Assembly: GCF_015277775.1 (NCBI RefSeq) | Contig: NZ_CP063849.1 | Span: forward strand, 3,472,001-3,536,000 | Direction: 5' to 3' | Length of the DNA: 64,000 bases | Origin: Paludibaculum fermentans | Lineage (GTDB): Bacteria; Acidobacteriota; Terriglobia; Bryobacterales; Bryobacteraceae | In this document: positions 29,772 to 37,394 of the stretch, piece by piece | How the letters are laid out: each line of letters begins with the position of its first letter | Position numbering within the stretch: position 1 is the first letter of the stretch | Position numbers and translations under genes: made by a program | Notes under the pieces: generated by a model | Seen by the model: only the letters and a program-made list of their open reading frames with translations | Told to the model about the DNA's origin: nothing | Database searches by the model: none

Positions 29772-29896
29772 CCCGACTTGTCCGCCTCTGGGGTTTTGTC
29801 CCTAGGGTGCAGGCCGCAAACACGGCTCTCTGTGACGCTCGGACCGTGCGCTTGGCCAGCGCGGCCAGCAGGAACCCTAGTCACCACTCGGTCGAG
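29772..29896 (-). ncRNA. ykkC-family (subtype 2-like) riboswitch
   Basis: On the minus strand I read in order CTAGGGTTCC (29880-29871), a stem CCGCGCT/AGCGC-CGG, GGTCCGAGCG then TCACAG, a second stem GCCG/CGGC, and GCACCCTAGGGACAAAACC. These are the conserved blocks of ykkC RNAs. GAGCG with nearby AC-G and CACC..AGGGACAAAA match the subtype-2 (ppGpp, PRPP, ADP) branch as I recall it, whereas guanidine-I RNAs have GAGAG and CGG-GGGATAAAAG. CTCGAC (29896-29891) can pair with GTCGGG (29777-29772) as outer helix. The EamA gene starts 34 bases downstream. Ligand class cannot be settled by eye. Confidence 0.75.
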
Positions 29897-30014
29897 TGGA
29901 CTCAGTCTAGCATGGGGCCGGCCGGCCACGGCGAGGTGCGATCGGCTGCGCCGGCTCAGCCGCCGGCAGGCTCGCGGTGACGGCGCTCTTGTCAAATGAT
30001 TTCCCTGGTTTTCC

Positions 30015-30031
30015 TTTGCTTGTTATTGACA
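30015..30031 (+). promoter_or_regulatory. -35-like element with DeoR-like motif before the sugar operon
   Basis: TTTGCTT (30015-30021) resembles the DeoR-type motif seen at 21432 and 31653, and TTGACA (30026-30031) follows. A convincing -10 is not visible at 17 bases (AGAAGG), so promoter function is tentative. Confidence 0.3.
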
Positions 30032-30116
30032 GGGCTAACCAAACTTGTAGAAGGTAAAGAAACGATAGCCCGGAGCTTGCCGGGGTGCCGGAGATCGCTG
30101 CCTGTGAGGTGCCAAC

Positions 30117-31616
30117 GTGAGTACAGTTTCCCGCCGTATTTTCCTGCAGACAAACGTGTCTGCCGCCGCGTTGGCGGCCGCACAGGCCCCCGCCTGGACG
30201 GGTCCCGCAGCCGCCGATCGCCTGGATCAGGGGCCTTTTGAAGCCGAGCAGGACGACGGTTGGATGACACTCTCTTCAACGTCGGCTCACGAAGGCCCGC
30301 TGCGGAATCCAGGACTGGGCCTGATGGGCTACACATGGGAGGAAGGCGGCCCGTCGCTGGCGGCGCGTAGTGGAAAAGAGACCCTCGAACAACATGTAGA
30401 CCGGTTATCGAGCCTGCCCTTTGTCGACATTCTGTACATCCGGTGCGACTGGCGGCATGTACAGAAACAGGCCGGCCGGCTGGATCTGCACCCCATCTGG
30501 AAGCTGACGCTGGATGCCGCCAAAGCGAGAGGGCAGAGGGTGGCGTTCCGCGTCCAGCTCTCCAATCCCAGCGCGCCGGATGAGCCTATCGCCATGCCGG
30601 CCTTCGTCCGCGAAAAGGTGCCGCTGGTGAACATCGGGCGCGATCGGGCAAACGGCCAGACGAAGGATTCGTTCGAGCCGCGCTACGACCATCCGGAGTT
30701 CCGCAAGGCCTTCAGGGAATTGAACGAATTGCTCTCGGCACAGTTCGACGGGCATCCTCAGGTGGAGTTCGTCGACCTGATGCAGTACGGGTATTGGGGC
30801 GAAGGCCACACGGCCAATCTGCACAATCCCTTTCCTGACTATGCGACAGCCGAGCGGACGTTTGTGGACTTCACGCGGCAGCAGCTCGAGGCATGGAAGC
30901 GGACGCCGCTGGCAGTGAATACCGAGCCCGACATCAGCCTGGTGGGCAACCGCCGGGTGATCGAGATGTGCACCGGCGCCGGGGCCTGGCTGCGTTCGGA
31001 CAGCATCCTGGTGGAAGAACCGATTCAAATCGACATGCTCGCCAACCGGCCGCCCTGGCTGGCGGTGATCATGGAGGACGGCTATGACAGGCAGTACAAG
31101 CTCGCCATGCAGCCGAGGCTGGAACGGGCCATGCGGCACGTGCTGAACGTCGGAGGGAACTACTGGTCGCTGTGGACCGAGGCCGCCAACCTCGATGCGT
31201 TTCACAAGGCCTTCCCGCGGGGTTTCGAGAGCCTGCGCAGCCGCATGGGTTACCGCCTGCGCCCGGGCTGGCTCTGGCAACGTAAACGCCGCGGCGCCTA
31301 TGAGTTGGTGACCGCCATCGTGAATGAAGGGGTGGCCGGCGTGCCAGGTGTTCTGCGGGTGAAAGCGGCCACGCCTGACGGTAAGTTCCAGGCGCAGGGA
31401 TCGCTGGATCCAGGACACCCTTACGCGGGCAAGCTTCGGCAGTGTGCCTTTGCCATCCCACGGGAGTTGGAAGGGCAGACACTGCGGCTGGAGGCGGAAA
31501 TCGAGTTGCGGCCCGGGGTGCGGCGTCCGGTCCAGTGGGCCTCCGAGCCGCTGGGGCAGCCCGTCGAAGTGCAACTGATGCGTTGGTCGGATGCTCGCTG
31601 GCGCAAGAATATTTAA
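30117..31616 (+). CDS. Tat-exported glycoside-hydrolase-like (DUF4832-type) protein
   Basis: The start GTG 30117 has GAGGTG upstream and yields a twin-arginine signal (SRRIFLQTNVSAAALAAAQA). The 499-residue product looks like a TIM-barrel hydrolase of the DUF4832/GH42-related group: RNPGLGLMGYTWE, FVDILYIRCDWRHVQ, HPQVEFVDLMQYGYWGEGH (a possible acid residue), VNTEPDISLVGN, WRxxxILVEEPI-type segment and YWSLWTEAAN, followed by a C-terminal beta-sandwich (ELVTAIVNEGVAGVPGVLRVKA to VEVQLMRW). Substrate is unknown, but the gene heads an operon with a sugar isomerase and a sugar kinase, so it probably liberates or binds the sugar taken up. Confidence 0.7.
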   Translation: MSTVSRRIFLQTNVSAAALAAAQAPAWTGPAAADRLDQGPFEAEQDDGWMTLSSTSAHEGPLRNPGLGLMGYTWEEGGPSLAARSGKETLEQHVDRLSSLPFVDILYIRCDWRHVQKQAGRLDLHPIWKLTLDAAKARGQRVAFRVQLSNPSAPDEPIAMPAFVREKVPLVNIGRDRANGQTKDSFEPRYDHPEFRKAFRELNELLSAQFDGHPQVEFVDLMQYGYWGEGHTANLHNPFPDYATAERTFVDFTRQQLEAWKRTPLAVNTEPDISLVGNRRVIEMCTGAGAWLRSDSILVEEPIQIDMLANRPPWLAVIMEDGYDRQYKLAMQPRLERAMRHVLNVGGNYWSLWTEAANLDAFHKAFPRGFESLRSRMGYRLRPGWLWQRKRRGAYELVTAIVNEGVAGVPGVLRVKAATPDGKFQAQGSLDPGHPYAGKLRQCAFAIPRELEGQTLRLEAEIELRPGVRRPVQWASEPLGQPVEVQLMRWSDARWRKNI

Positions 31617-31652
31617 CACGAAATAAATCAAACGAAACTCTTGAAAGCTTCA

Positions 31653-31675
31653 TTTGCTTTCGTTAGCATGCTAAC
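31653..31675 (+). promoter_or_regulatory. putative DeoR-type operator plus perfect 14 bp palindrome before agaS
   Basis: TTTGCTTTCG (31653-31662) is identical to the element before the deoR-like gene at 21432. It runs directly into GTTAGCATGCTAAC (31662-31675), a perfect palindrome. The palindrome ends where the ribosome binding site AGGAAG starts, so a bound protein, or a hairpin in the RNA, would also hinder translation of agaS. Confidence 0.5.
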
Positions 31676-31686
31676 AGGAAGATCCA

Positions 31687-32826
31687 ATGAACCTTGCAAT
31701 GAGGACGGACTCCGACACCCAGCGGGAGATCTGGCAACAGCCGTCCATCTGGAGGAACACGGCGGAGCGCGTCATGGCATCCTCCGGGCGGCTGCAGGAG
31801 TTGCTGGAAGGGTGTGGCGCCGTCGTCTTGACAGGTTCAGGCAGTTCGCAGTTCGCGGGTGAGTGCGTGGACGCCGCCCTGGAGGCGCGATTGGGGCGCC
31901 CGGTCCGTACCGTCGGCGGCGGAGCCCTGCTGACCCATGGAGCGCTGGCCCTGCCGCCCTTGCGGCCCCTGCTGCTGGTCTCGTTGGCGCGCTCGGGCGA
32001 CAGCCCGGAGAGTGCCGGCGCCGTGGAATTGATGCTGCGGGAAGAGCCGGAAGTCCGGCACCTGATCTTCACCTGCAACCGCGAGGGCCGCCTGGCACGG
32101 AATCTGCGGCAGGAGCCGCGCGCGGGCGTGGTGGTGCTGGACGAGCGCACCAACGACCGCAGCCTGGTGATGACCAGCAGTTTCACCAATCTTGTGCTGG
32201 CGGCCCGCGCCCTGGGCTGGCTGGCGGACGCGGCCGGTTTTCAGTCGATGGTGAGTGACCTGAGCCGGGCCGGATCGGCCATACTGGAGAACGCCGAGCA
32301 GTTGGAACAGGTGGCGGGATGGCGTTCGCGGCGGGCTATCTTCCTGGGCTCGCACTGCCGGTTTGGAGCCGCGCGCGAGGCGGCTCTCAAGACACTGGAA
32401 ATGACGAATGGGCGAGTCATGACAGCGGCTGACACGTATCTGGCACTGCGCCACGGACCCATGTGCGCGATTGACGACCGTACGCTGGTGGTGTGTTTTC
32501 TATCGAACAGTCCGACGGTGCGGGCTTATGAATGTGACCTGATTGAGGAGCTCAACCGGAAGCGGCTTGGGCGTAAGCTACTGGTAGGGTCAGGCGTGCC
32601 GACGGGGCTCGCCGCCGAAGAGGATGCGGTTTTCGAGACCGTGGAGGCCGGTGCGGTGAACGACAATGACGCGCCGGTGCTCGATGCGCTCGTGGGTCAA
32701 CTGCTGGGTTACTTCCGTTGCCTGGAAGAGGGTTTGTGGCCGGACGCTCCGTCGAAGGACGGAGTCATCAACCGTGTAGTGGAGGACTTTCGTCTGCACA
32801 CCAAGGTCGAGGACGGCGGATGGTGA
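31687..32826 (+). CDS. agaS: AgaS-type SIS-domain sugar-phosphate isomerase/deaminase
   Basis: AGGAAG lies 6 bases before ATG 31687. The 379-residue product has two SIS domains: VVLTGSGSSQFAGECVDAAL, then LLVSLARSGDSPESAGAVELML and HLIFTCNREGRLA with TNDRSLVMTSSFTNLVLAAR in the first, and RRAIFLGSHCRFGAAREAALKTLEMTNG, RHGPMCAIDDRTLVVCFLS in the second. These blocks match AgaS (galactosamine-6-phosphate or tagatose-6-phosphate ketose/aldose isomerase) better than GlmS or the single-SIS proteins. It probably converts a hexosamine-6-phosphate to the ketose phosphate handled by the kinase encoded next, whose start overlaps its stop by 7 bases. Confidence 0.88.
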   Translation: MNLAMRTDSDTQREIWQQPSIWRNTAERVMASSGRLQELLEGCGAVVLTGSGSSQFAGECVDAALEARLGRPVRTVGGGALLTHGALALPPLRPLLLVSLARSGDSPESAGAVELMLREEPEVRHLIFTCNREGRLARNLRQEPRAGVVVLDERTNDRSLVMTSSFTNLVLAARALGWLADAAGFQSMVSDLSRAGSAILENAEQLEQVAGWRSRRAIFLGSHCRFGAAREAALKTLEMTNGRVMTAADTYLALRHGPMCAIDDRTLVVCFLSNSPTVRAYECDLIEELNRKRLGRKLLVGSGVPTGLAAEEDAVFETVEAGAVNDNDAPVLDALVGQLLGYFRCLEEGLWPDAPSKDGVINRVVEDFRLHTKVEDGGW

Positions 32827-33743
32827 GAATCCTGATTGCCGGTGAGCTGAATCCGGACCTGATCCTGCGCGACTTCAACAAGTTCCCCCGGTTGGGGCAT
32901 GAAGTCGTGGTGGATGACATGGCCCTGACGCTGGGCAGCGCGTCGGCTATCTGCGCGGTCGGACTGGCCCGGCTGGGTGATGCGGTTTCGATTCTGGGCA
33001 AGGTGGGCTGCGATGGCTGGGGCGATTTCTGCTGTGACTTCCTGAGAAGGTCCGGCGTGGACATCTCCACGGTGATCCACGATCCGGCGGTACGCACCGG
33101 CCTCACTGTTTCCATCACCTCCGCCGCCGACCGGGCGCTGATCACCTACCTGGGCGCCATCGAGAATCTGAAGGCCTCGGAAATCCAGCTGCCGCATGGC
33201 TTCACACACCTGCACATCTCCTCTTACTTTCTGCAGCGGGGCCTGCGGGCCGGCTGCCTGGGTCTGTTCCGGGAGGCACACAGCCGCGGCTGGACGACAT
33301 CTCTGGATCCGGGCTGCGACCCAACAGACGAGTGGGGCTCGGACATTCTCGACACCCTGGAGGAAGTGGACATCTTCCTGCCGAATGAGGTCGAACTGGC
33401 GGGGATTTCGCGGCTGAGCGATCCGGAGAGGGCGCTGCGGCGGCTGCAGAACGGGCGGACGCTTACGGTAGCCAAACTCGGTGCGAGAGGCTGCATGACG
33501 CTGGACGGGGGACGAGTGATCCACGCTCCGGCGCTGAGAGTGAGACCGATCGACACGACCGGCGCTGGCGACTCGTTCGATGCGGGTTTCCTGCATGCCT
33601 GGCTGGGCGGCCGGACCCTGATGCAGGCACTGCGGTTCGCGGTGGTATGCGGAGGAGTTTCAACCCAAGGCAGCGGCGGCACGGGCTGCCAGGCATCTGA
33701 GGAAGAAGCGGAGGAGAAGCTGCGTGAACTGGCCTGGCATTGA
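32820..33743 (+). CDS. PfkB-family carbohydrate kinase
   Basis: ATG 32820 overlaps the agaS stop by 7 bases; GAGGA lies just upstream. The 307-residue protein has the ribokinase/PfkB signatures: ILIAGELNPDLILRDFNKFPRLGHEV, the G-x-G-like SASAICAVGLARLGDAVSILGKVG-D region, the EADIFLPNEVELA-type strand (DIFLPNEVELAGI) and the catalytic DTTGAGDSFDAGF, whose last aspartate is the base. The substrate is probably a sugar or sugar phosphate produced by AgaS, such as tagatose-6-phosphate, but this is inferred from context. Confidence 0.9.
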   Translation: MVRILIAGELNPDLILRDFNKFPRLGHEVVVDDMALTLGSASAICAVGLARLGDAVSILGKVGCDGWGDFCCDFLRRSGVDISTVIHDPAVRTGLTVSITSAADRALITYLGAIENLKASEIQLPHGFTHLHISSYFLQRGLRAGCLGLFREAHSRGWTTSLDPGCDPTDEWGSDILDTLEEVDIFLPNEVELAGISRLSDPERALRRLQNGRTLTVAKLGARGCMTLDGGRVIHAPALRVRPIDTTGAGDSFDAGFLHAWLGGRTLMQALRFAVVCGGVSTQGSGGTGCQASEEEAEEKLRELAWH

Positions 33744-34650
33744 CTTCCATACGCATCCGGTGCTGGTCCGCGAAATGGTACGCCGCCATCCCGGACTGGA
33801 AACAGCGGCGCGCGAGCGCTTCTACATTGGGAACACATATCAGCCACTGGAGACGCTGCATCTGGAACTGGATGCCTCCGGACTGAGCCAGGCCGTGGTG
33901 CTGGCCATGGATGCACGCTCCAGCGGCAAAGGCACGGTCTATTCGAACGAGGAAATCGCCGAGTTGTGCGCGATGAGCGACCGGCTCATCGGCTTCGCCA
34001 GCGTGGATCCGGGCTGCGCTGATGCCCTGCCGAGGCTGCGGTCCGCGATTGAGGAACTGGGCCTGCGCGGCCTGAAGCTGAATCCGGCGATGCAGGAGGT
34101 CTTCCCTGATGACGAGCGGGCCTTCCCCATCTACGAGCTCGCGCAGGAGTTGGGCATTCCCATCCTGTTCCACGCGGGCATGAGCTGGGAGCCGGGCAGC
34201 CGCCTGGAATACGGCCGGCCCGGCCGTTTTGAAGCAGTGGCCGCCGGGTTCCCGCGGCTCGACATCGTCCTGGCGCACCTGGCATGGCCATGGACCATGG
34301 AGGCCGTGGCGTTGGCCCTGAAGTACCCGAACGTCCACCTGGATACCTCAGCCTTGTATTTCGAAAACCCCAGGGACTTCCTGAGCTTCGTCATGTCGAA
34401 ACAGATTCCGCTGGGCGTCTTCGAGCACAGCCTGCGCAAGCAGATCCTGTTCGGCTCGAACTATCCGCGTGTCGAGATCAAAAACATGGCGAGAGCCGTC
34501 CGGTCTCTCGGGTTCTCGGAAGATTGCCTGGACCTGATCTTCCGCGCCAATGCCGAGCGGCTGCTAGGGAAGCGGAAGCTGAACCGGCACGAGCCGGTGG
34601 ACGACGCCCTGCTGGCCGGCGGCGTGGCGCATGGCGGAGTGACCGCATGA
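33724..34650 (+). CDS. amidohydrolase-2 family protein with Asp-to-Asn change
   Basis: GTG 33724, 7 bases after GAGGAG, overlaps the kinase gene by 20 bases. The 308-residue TIM-barrel protein has the metal-binding GIDFHTHPV, a lysine strand LRGLKLNPAM, the histidines in ILFHAGMSW and IVLAHLAWPW and the terminal block LFGSNYPRVEI. In the family the last block is GSDYP, whose aspartate is a metal ligand/general base; here residue 246 is Asn (codon 34459-34461). The protein may therefore be a lyase, lactonase variant or inactive. Neighbouring genes suggest work on a sugar derivative. The next gene starts in ATGA overlap. Confidence 0.85.
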   Translation: MNWPGIDFHTHPVLVREMVRRHPGLETAARERFYIGNTYQPLETLHLELDASGLSQAVVLAMDARSSGKGTVYSNEEIAELCAMSDRLIGFASVDPGCADALPRLRSAIEELGLRGLKLNPAMQEVFPDDERAFPIYELAQELGIPILFHAGMSWEPGSRLEYGRPGRFEAVAAGFPRLDIVLAHLAWPWTMEAVALALKYPNVHLDTSALYFENPRDFLSFVMSKQIPLGVFEHSLRKQILFGSNYPRVEIKNMARAVRSLGFSEDCLDLIFRANAERLLGKRKLNRHEPVDDALLAGGVAHGGVTA

Positions 34651-35099
34651 TTATCAAGCTGGAACGCATTGAAGTGCAGTCGCGGCGCGATCTGGAAATG
34701 ATCGACATCACGAATGAAGTGGATCGGGTGGTGACGGCCAGCGGCGTGCGCGACGGTGTGGTGATGGCCATGACGACGCATACCTCGTCGGGCCTGCTGG
34801 TGACGGAAGGCGTGGAGTGCCTGGAACGGGACGTACTGGCGCATCTGGAGCGGCTGGCCCCCAAGGATCCGCCGCGGGGCGAATACAGCTACTGGCACAA
34901 CCGCTACCTGGATTACGATGGACGTCTGGGCTTCAACGCGGGCGACCATCTGAAGAGTATTCTAGGTGGAACGCAGTGTTTCTTCCCGATTGAAAACGGC
35001 AGGACGATGAGAGGAGGGCGGCAGAGAGTGTACTTCGTCGAATATGATGGCCCGCTGGCGCGCACGGTGGCGATTCAGGTGTTAGGAGAAGGCGGGTGA
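34647..35099 (+). CDS. YjbQ/UPF0047 family protein
   Basis: The ATG overlaps the previous stop (ATGA, 34647-34650). The 150-residue protein has the family pattern: VVMAMTTHTSSGLLVTEG, then DVLAHLERLAPKD, YWHNRYLDYDGRLGFNAGDHLKSILGGTQCFFPIENGRTMRGGRQRVYFVEYDGPLARTV, with the conserved T-H-T, the N-A-D-H-like GDH-LKS and G-x-QRI/V-xFxE-DGP. Members are called secondary thiamine-phosphate synthase enzymes on limited evidence; a metal-dependent phosphatase- or isomerase-like role is possible. Its location inside an operon of sugar genes, rather than thiamine genes, suggests a carbohydrate-related task. Confidence 0.88.
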   Translation: MIIKLERIEVQSRRDLEMIDITNEVDRVVTASGVRDGVVMAMTTHTSSGLLVTEGVECLERDVLAHLERLAPKDPPRGEYSYWHNRYLDYDGRLGFNAGDHLKSILGGTQCFFPIENGRTMRGGRQRVYFVEYDGPLARTVAIQVLGEGG

Positions 35100-36238
35100 G
35101 GCGCCGGGACCTCTTCCCCGCCCTGGCTGGAAGCTGCCTGGCGGCTCGCGCAGCGCAGGATCCACAGGACCCGCGGCTGCCGCTGCCCACCTATCAGCCC
35201 AAGAGCATGCTCTCGGTGCACGAGACCCGCATCGAGAAACCACGCTTTCCGCTCATCGACATCCATACGCACATCTCGTTCTCGCGCGGCGAGAAGATGC
35301 AGTTCCCGGCCACACCCGAGGAATTGCTCGCCGTGATGGACAGCTGCAACATCCGCATGATGGTGAACCTCACCGGCGGACGGGGCGCCGGGCTGCGCGA
35401 GGCAGTTGCCGGATATGACAGGAAACATCCCAAGCGGTTTCTGACCTTCACCGAACCCTGGTGGAGCAAGGTGAACGAGCCCGGCTATGCGAAGTTCCAG
35501 GGGGACGAGATCGCCAAGGCCAAGGCCGACGGCGCACACGGCCTGAAGATCCTCAAAATGCTGGGGCTCACCGTGCGGGACAAAGACGGGCATCTGGTGA
35601 AAGTGGACGACACTCGCTTCGACCCCATGTGGGCGGCGTGCGGCGACCTCAAGATGCCGGTGACGATCCATGTCTCCGACCCGCTGGCGTTCTTCGAGCC
35701 CATCGACCGCTTCAACGAGCGCATCGAGGAACTGGGCAATCATCCCGACTGGTCGTTCCGCGGCAAAGACTTTCCCAGCAATGCCGAACTGCTGGACGCG
35801 CGCGACCGCGTGATTGCGCGCCACCCGAAGACGCAGTTCATCGTCCTGCACGTAGGCAACTTCGCCGAGAACCTGGCGCATGTGTCCGCGCGCCTCGACA
35901 AGTACCCGAACATGTTCGTCGACATCGGCGCGCGCGTGGGAGAACTGGGCCGGCAGCCGAGAACGGCACGGAAATTCTTCGATCGTTATCAGGACCGGAT
36001 CCTCTTCGGCACGGATGCCACGCCAAAGGGGAAGGACTTCCCGCAACAGTACTTCTGCAAGGAGCTGTATCAGATTTACGCGCGCTTCCTGGAGACGGAG
36101 GACGAGTATTTCGACTACGCCCCCGCGCCAGTGCCGCCTCAGGGCCGTTGGAGGATCTACGGCATCGGGCTGCCGGAGCAGATTCTGCGGAAGGTCTACT
36201 ACGGGAATGCCGAGCGATTGCTGGGGCTGCGCTCGTAA
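35096..36238 (+). CDS. exported amidohydrolase-2 family protein
   Basis: GTG 35096 overlaps the YjbQ stop (GTGA). The N-terminus RRRDLFPALAGSCLAARAAQ looks like a short Tat-type export signal. The 380-residue amidohydrolase keeps the metal set: LIDIHTHISF, GLKILKMLGL (lysine strand), VTIHVSDPLAFFEPI, FIVLHVGNFAEN and ILFGTDATPKG with the aspartate present, unlike the paralogue at 33724. The C-terminus ends YYGNAERLLGL, the usual family ending. The two amidohydrolases thus seem to act in different compartments, one outside and one inside. Substrate unknown. Confidence 0.86.
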   Translation: MRRRDLFPALAGSCLAARAAQDPQDPRLPLPTYQPKSMLSVHETRIEKPRFPLIDIHTHISFSRGEKMQFPATPEELLAVMDSCNIRMMVNLTGGRGAGLREAVAGYDRKHPKRFLTFTEPWWSKVNEPGYAKFQGDEIAKAKADGAHGLKILKMLGLTVRDKDGHLVKVDDTRFDPMWAACGDLKMPVTIHVSDPLAFFEPIDRFNERIEELGNHPDWSFRGKDFPSNAELLDARDRVIARHPKTQFIVLHVGNFAENLAHVSARLDKYPNMFVDIGARVGELGRQPRTARKFFDRYQDRILFGTDATPKGKDFPQQYFCKELYQIYARFLETEDEYFDYAPAPVPPQGRWRIYGIGLPEQILRKVYYGNAERLLGLRS

Positions 36239-36258
36239 CCCTGGCCGCTTATCCTTCT

Positions 36259-37359
36259 TCAGGCGAAAACGACTTCACAACGCGGCGCGTCGCCGGCCAG
36301 GAACTTCACCAGGCCGGCGGCCTCCGCTTCGACCGCCTTCTTCACCTTGGCTGTCAGCGGGCTGAACGGCTTCACGGTTACCGTGACCACGGTCTTGCGC
36401 AGGGTCACATCCCAGGTAGCGGCCACGAATCCATCGGCCAGCACGGTAGGCAGCACCTGCAGGTTCTTCGTGGTCACGAGCGAGCGGTGCTCGTCGGCGA
36501 TGATCCGCGAGCGGTCCTGGTGCGCCAGGATGGCGTTGTCGAAGCCGGGCAGGAAGCGGACCGGCGCGGGCGTATCCTCCTGCGGCAGCGGCGCGCCCGG
36601 CACGTCGAAGAGTTCCTTGCCGTTCTCGTCCTTGTACACATCGAGCTTGGGGCGCAAGGCTTCAAATGCCGGCTTCAGCTTGCCCAGGCCGGACCAGCAT
36701 TGGGCATCATTGACGGACGCAGGTCCAAAGGCTGCCAGATAGCGCAGCAGCAGGCCGTCCAATCCACCGGCATCGGGCACCGGCTGGCCCAGCCAGTGAG
36801 TCGCGGGCGTGAAGATGGGATCCGCACCATAAGCGAATGGGCTGTCATCCGGCACCATGCAGAGCGGAAGCTGCATGCGGACGGCGTAGCCCATGGCTCG
36901 CTCGTCCACACCCGGGAACTGCTCCATCAGCGTGGTGCGTAAATCCTCAAAGGTCTGGGGCCGCTTGCCGAAATGGCTCTCGGCCGCCTGCACGACCGCC
37001 TCGATGTCCAGCACCGCGCCACGCTGTTTGAGGATGGAATGCATGCCCGCGCTGAGCACAGGCTGCATCGCCCCACGCAAGGCGAGGTAGTCCGTGGTGG
37101 TGAGCAAGTGCAGGGTGCCGCGCAGATGGGTGACACGCACCACTTGCCGGTCACGCAGCAAGGCTGCCAGCTCAGGCGCCGTGAAGCCGTCGATCCGTGT
37201 CCAGAGCCCGATGAACGGCGGGCGTGGCTGCTGGGCCTGCATCGCGATCAGACGTTGGATCACTTCCAGCACCGGCGTACGCTCGCGCCGCAACAGCATC
37301 TGGCGTTCGAGCAGGGCTCGATTGAGTTCACGTTTCGTCAGGATCCGGGTCGGCGGCAT
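36259..37359 (-). CDS. AlkZ-like winged-helix DNA glycosylase (HTH_42)
   Basis: Although the frame is open to 37692, ATG 37359 gives the conserved beginning ILTKRELNRALLERQMLL. The 366-residue protein shows the HTH_42 pattern: VIQRLIAMQAQQPRPPFIGLWTRIDGF, VRVTHLRGTLHLLTTTDY, GPASVNDAQCWSGL, VRFLPGFDNAILAHQDRSRI, LPTVLADGFVAATWDV. QAQ (within AMQAQQ) corresponds to the catalytic QxQ motif of AlkZ and AlkZ-like glycosylases, while the YcaQ/AlkX branch has QxD. AlkZ enzymes unhook bulky alkylation and crosslink damage. It follows the first Oar receptor gene by 35 bases; a functional connection is not obvious. Confidence 0.82.
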   Translation of the reverse strand: MPPTRILTKRELNRALLERQMLLRRERTPVLEVIQRLIAMQAQQPRPPFIGLWTRIDGFTAPELAALLRDRQVVRVTHLRGTLHLLTTTDYLALRGAMQPVLSAGMHSILKQRGAVLDIEAVVQAAESHFGKRPQTFEDLRTTLMEQFPGVDERAMGYAVRMQLPLCMVPDDSPFAYGADPIFTPATHWLGQPVPDAGGLDGLLLRYLAAFGPASVNDAQCWSGLGKLKPAFEALRPKLDVYKDENGKELFDVPGAPLPQEDTPAPVRFLPGFDNAILAHQDRSRIIADEHRSLVTTKNLQVLPTVLADGFVAATWDVTLRKTVVTVTVKPFSPLTAKVKKAVEAEAAGLVKFLAGDAPRCEVVFA

Positions 37360-37394
37360 GAATCCACCAGTGTAACCGCCCGGCGGCCTGCGCC

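Noticed and set aside
29772-29896. Guanidine-I assignment of the ykkC-like RNA
   Set aside because: The blocks GAGCG and CACC..AGGGACAAAA fit subtype 2 better than the guanidine class; kept only as an alternative.
35461-36942. 493-codon frame overlapping an amidohydrolase and the AlkZ-like gene
   Set aside because: Composition is arginine/proline-rich shadow sequence and it crosses two well-supported genes on both strands.
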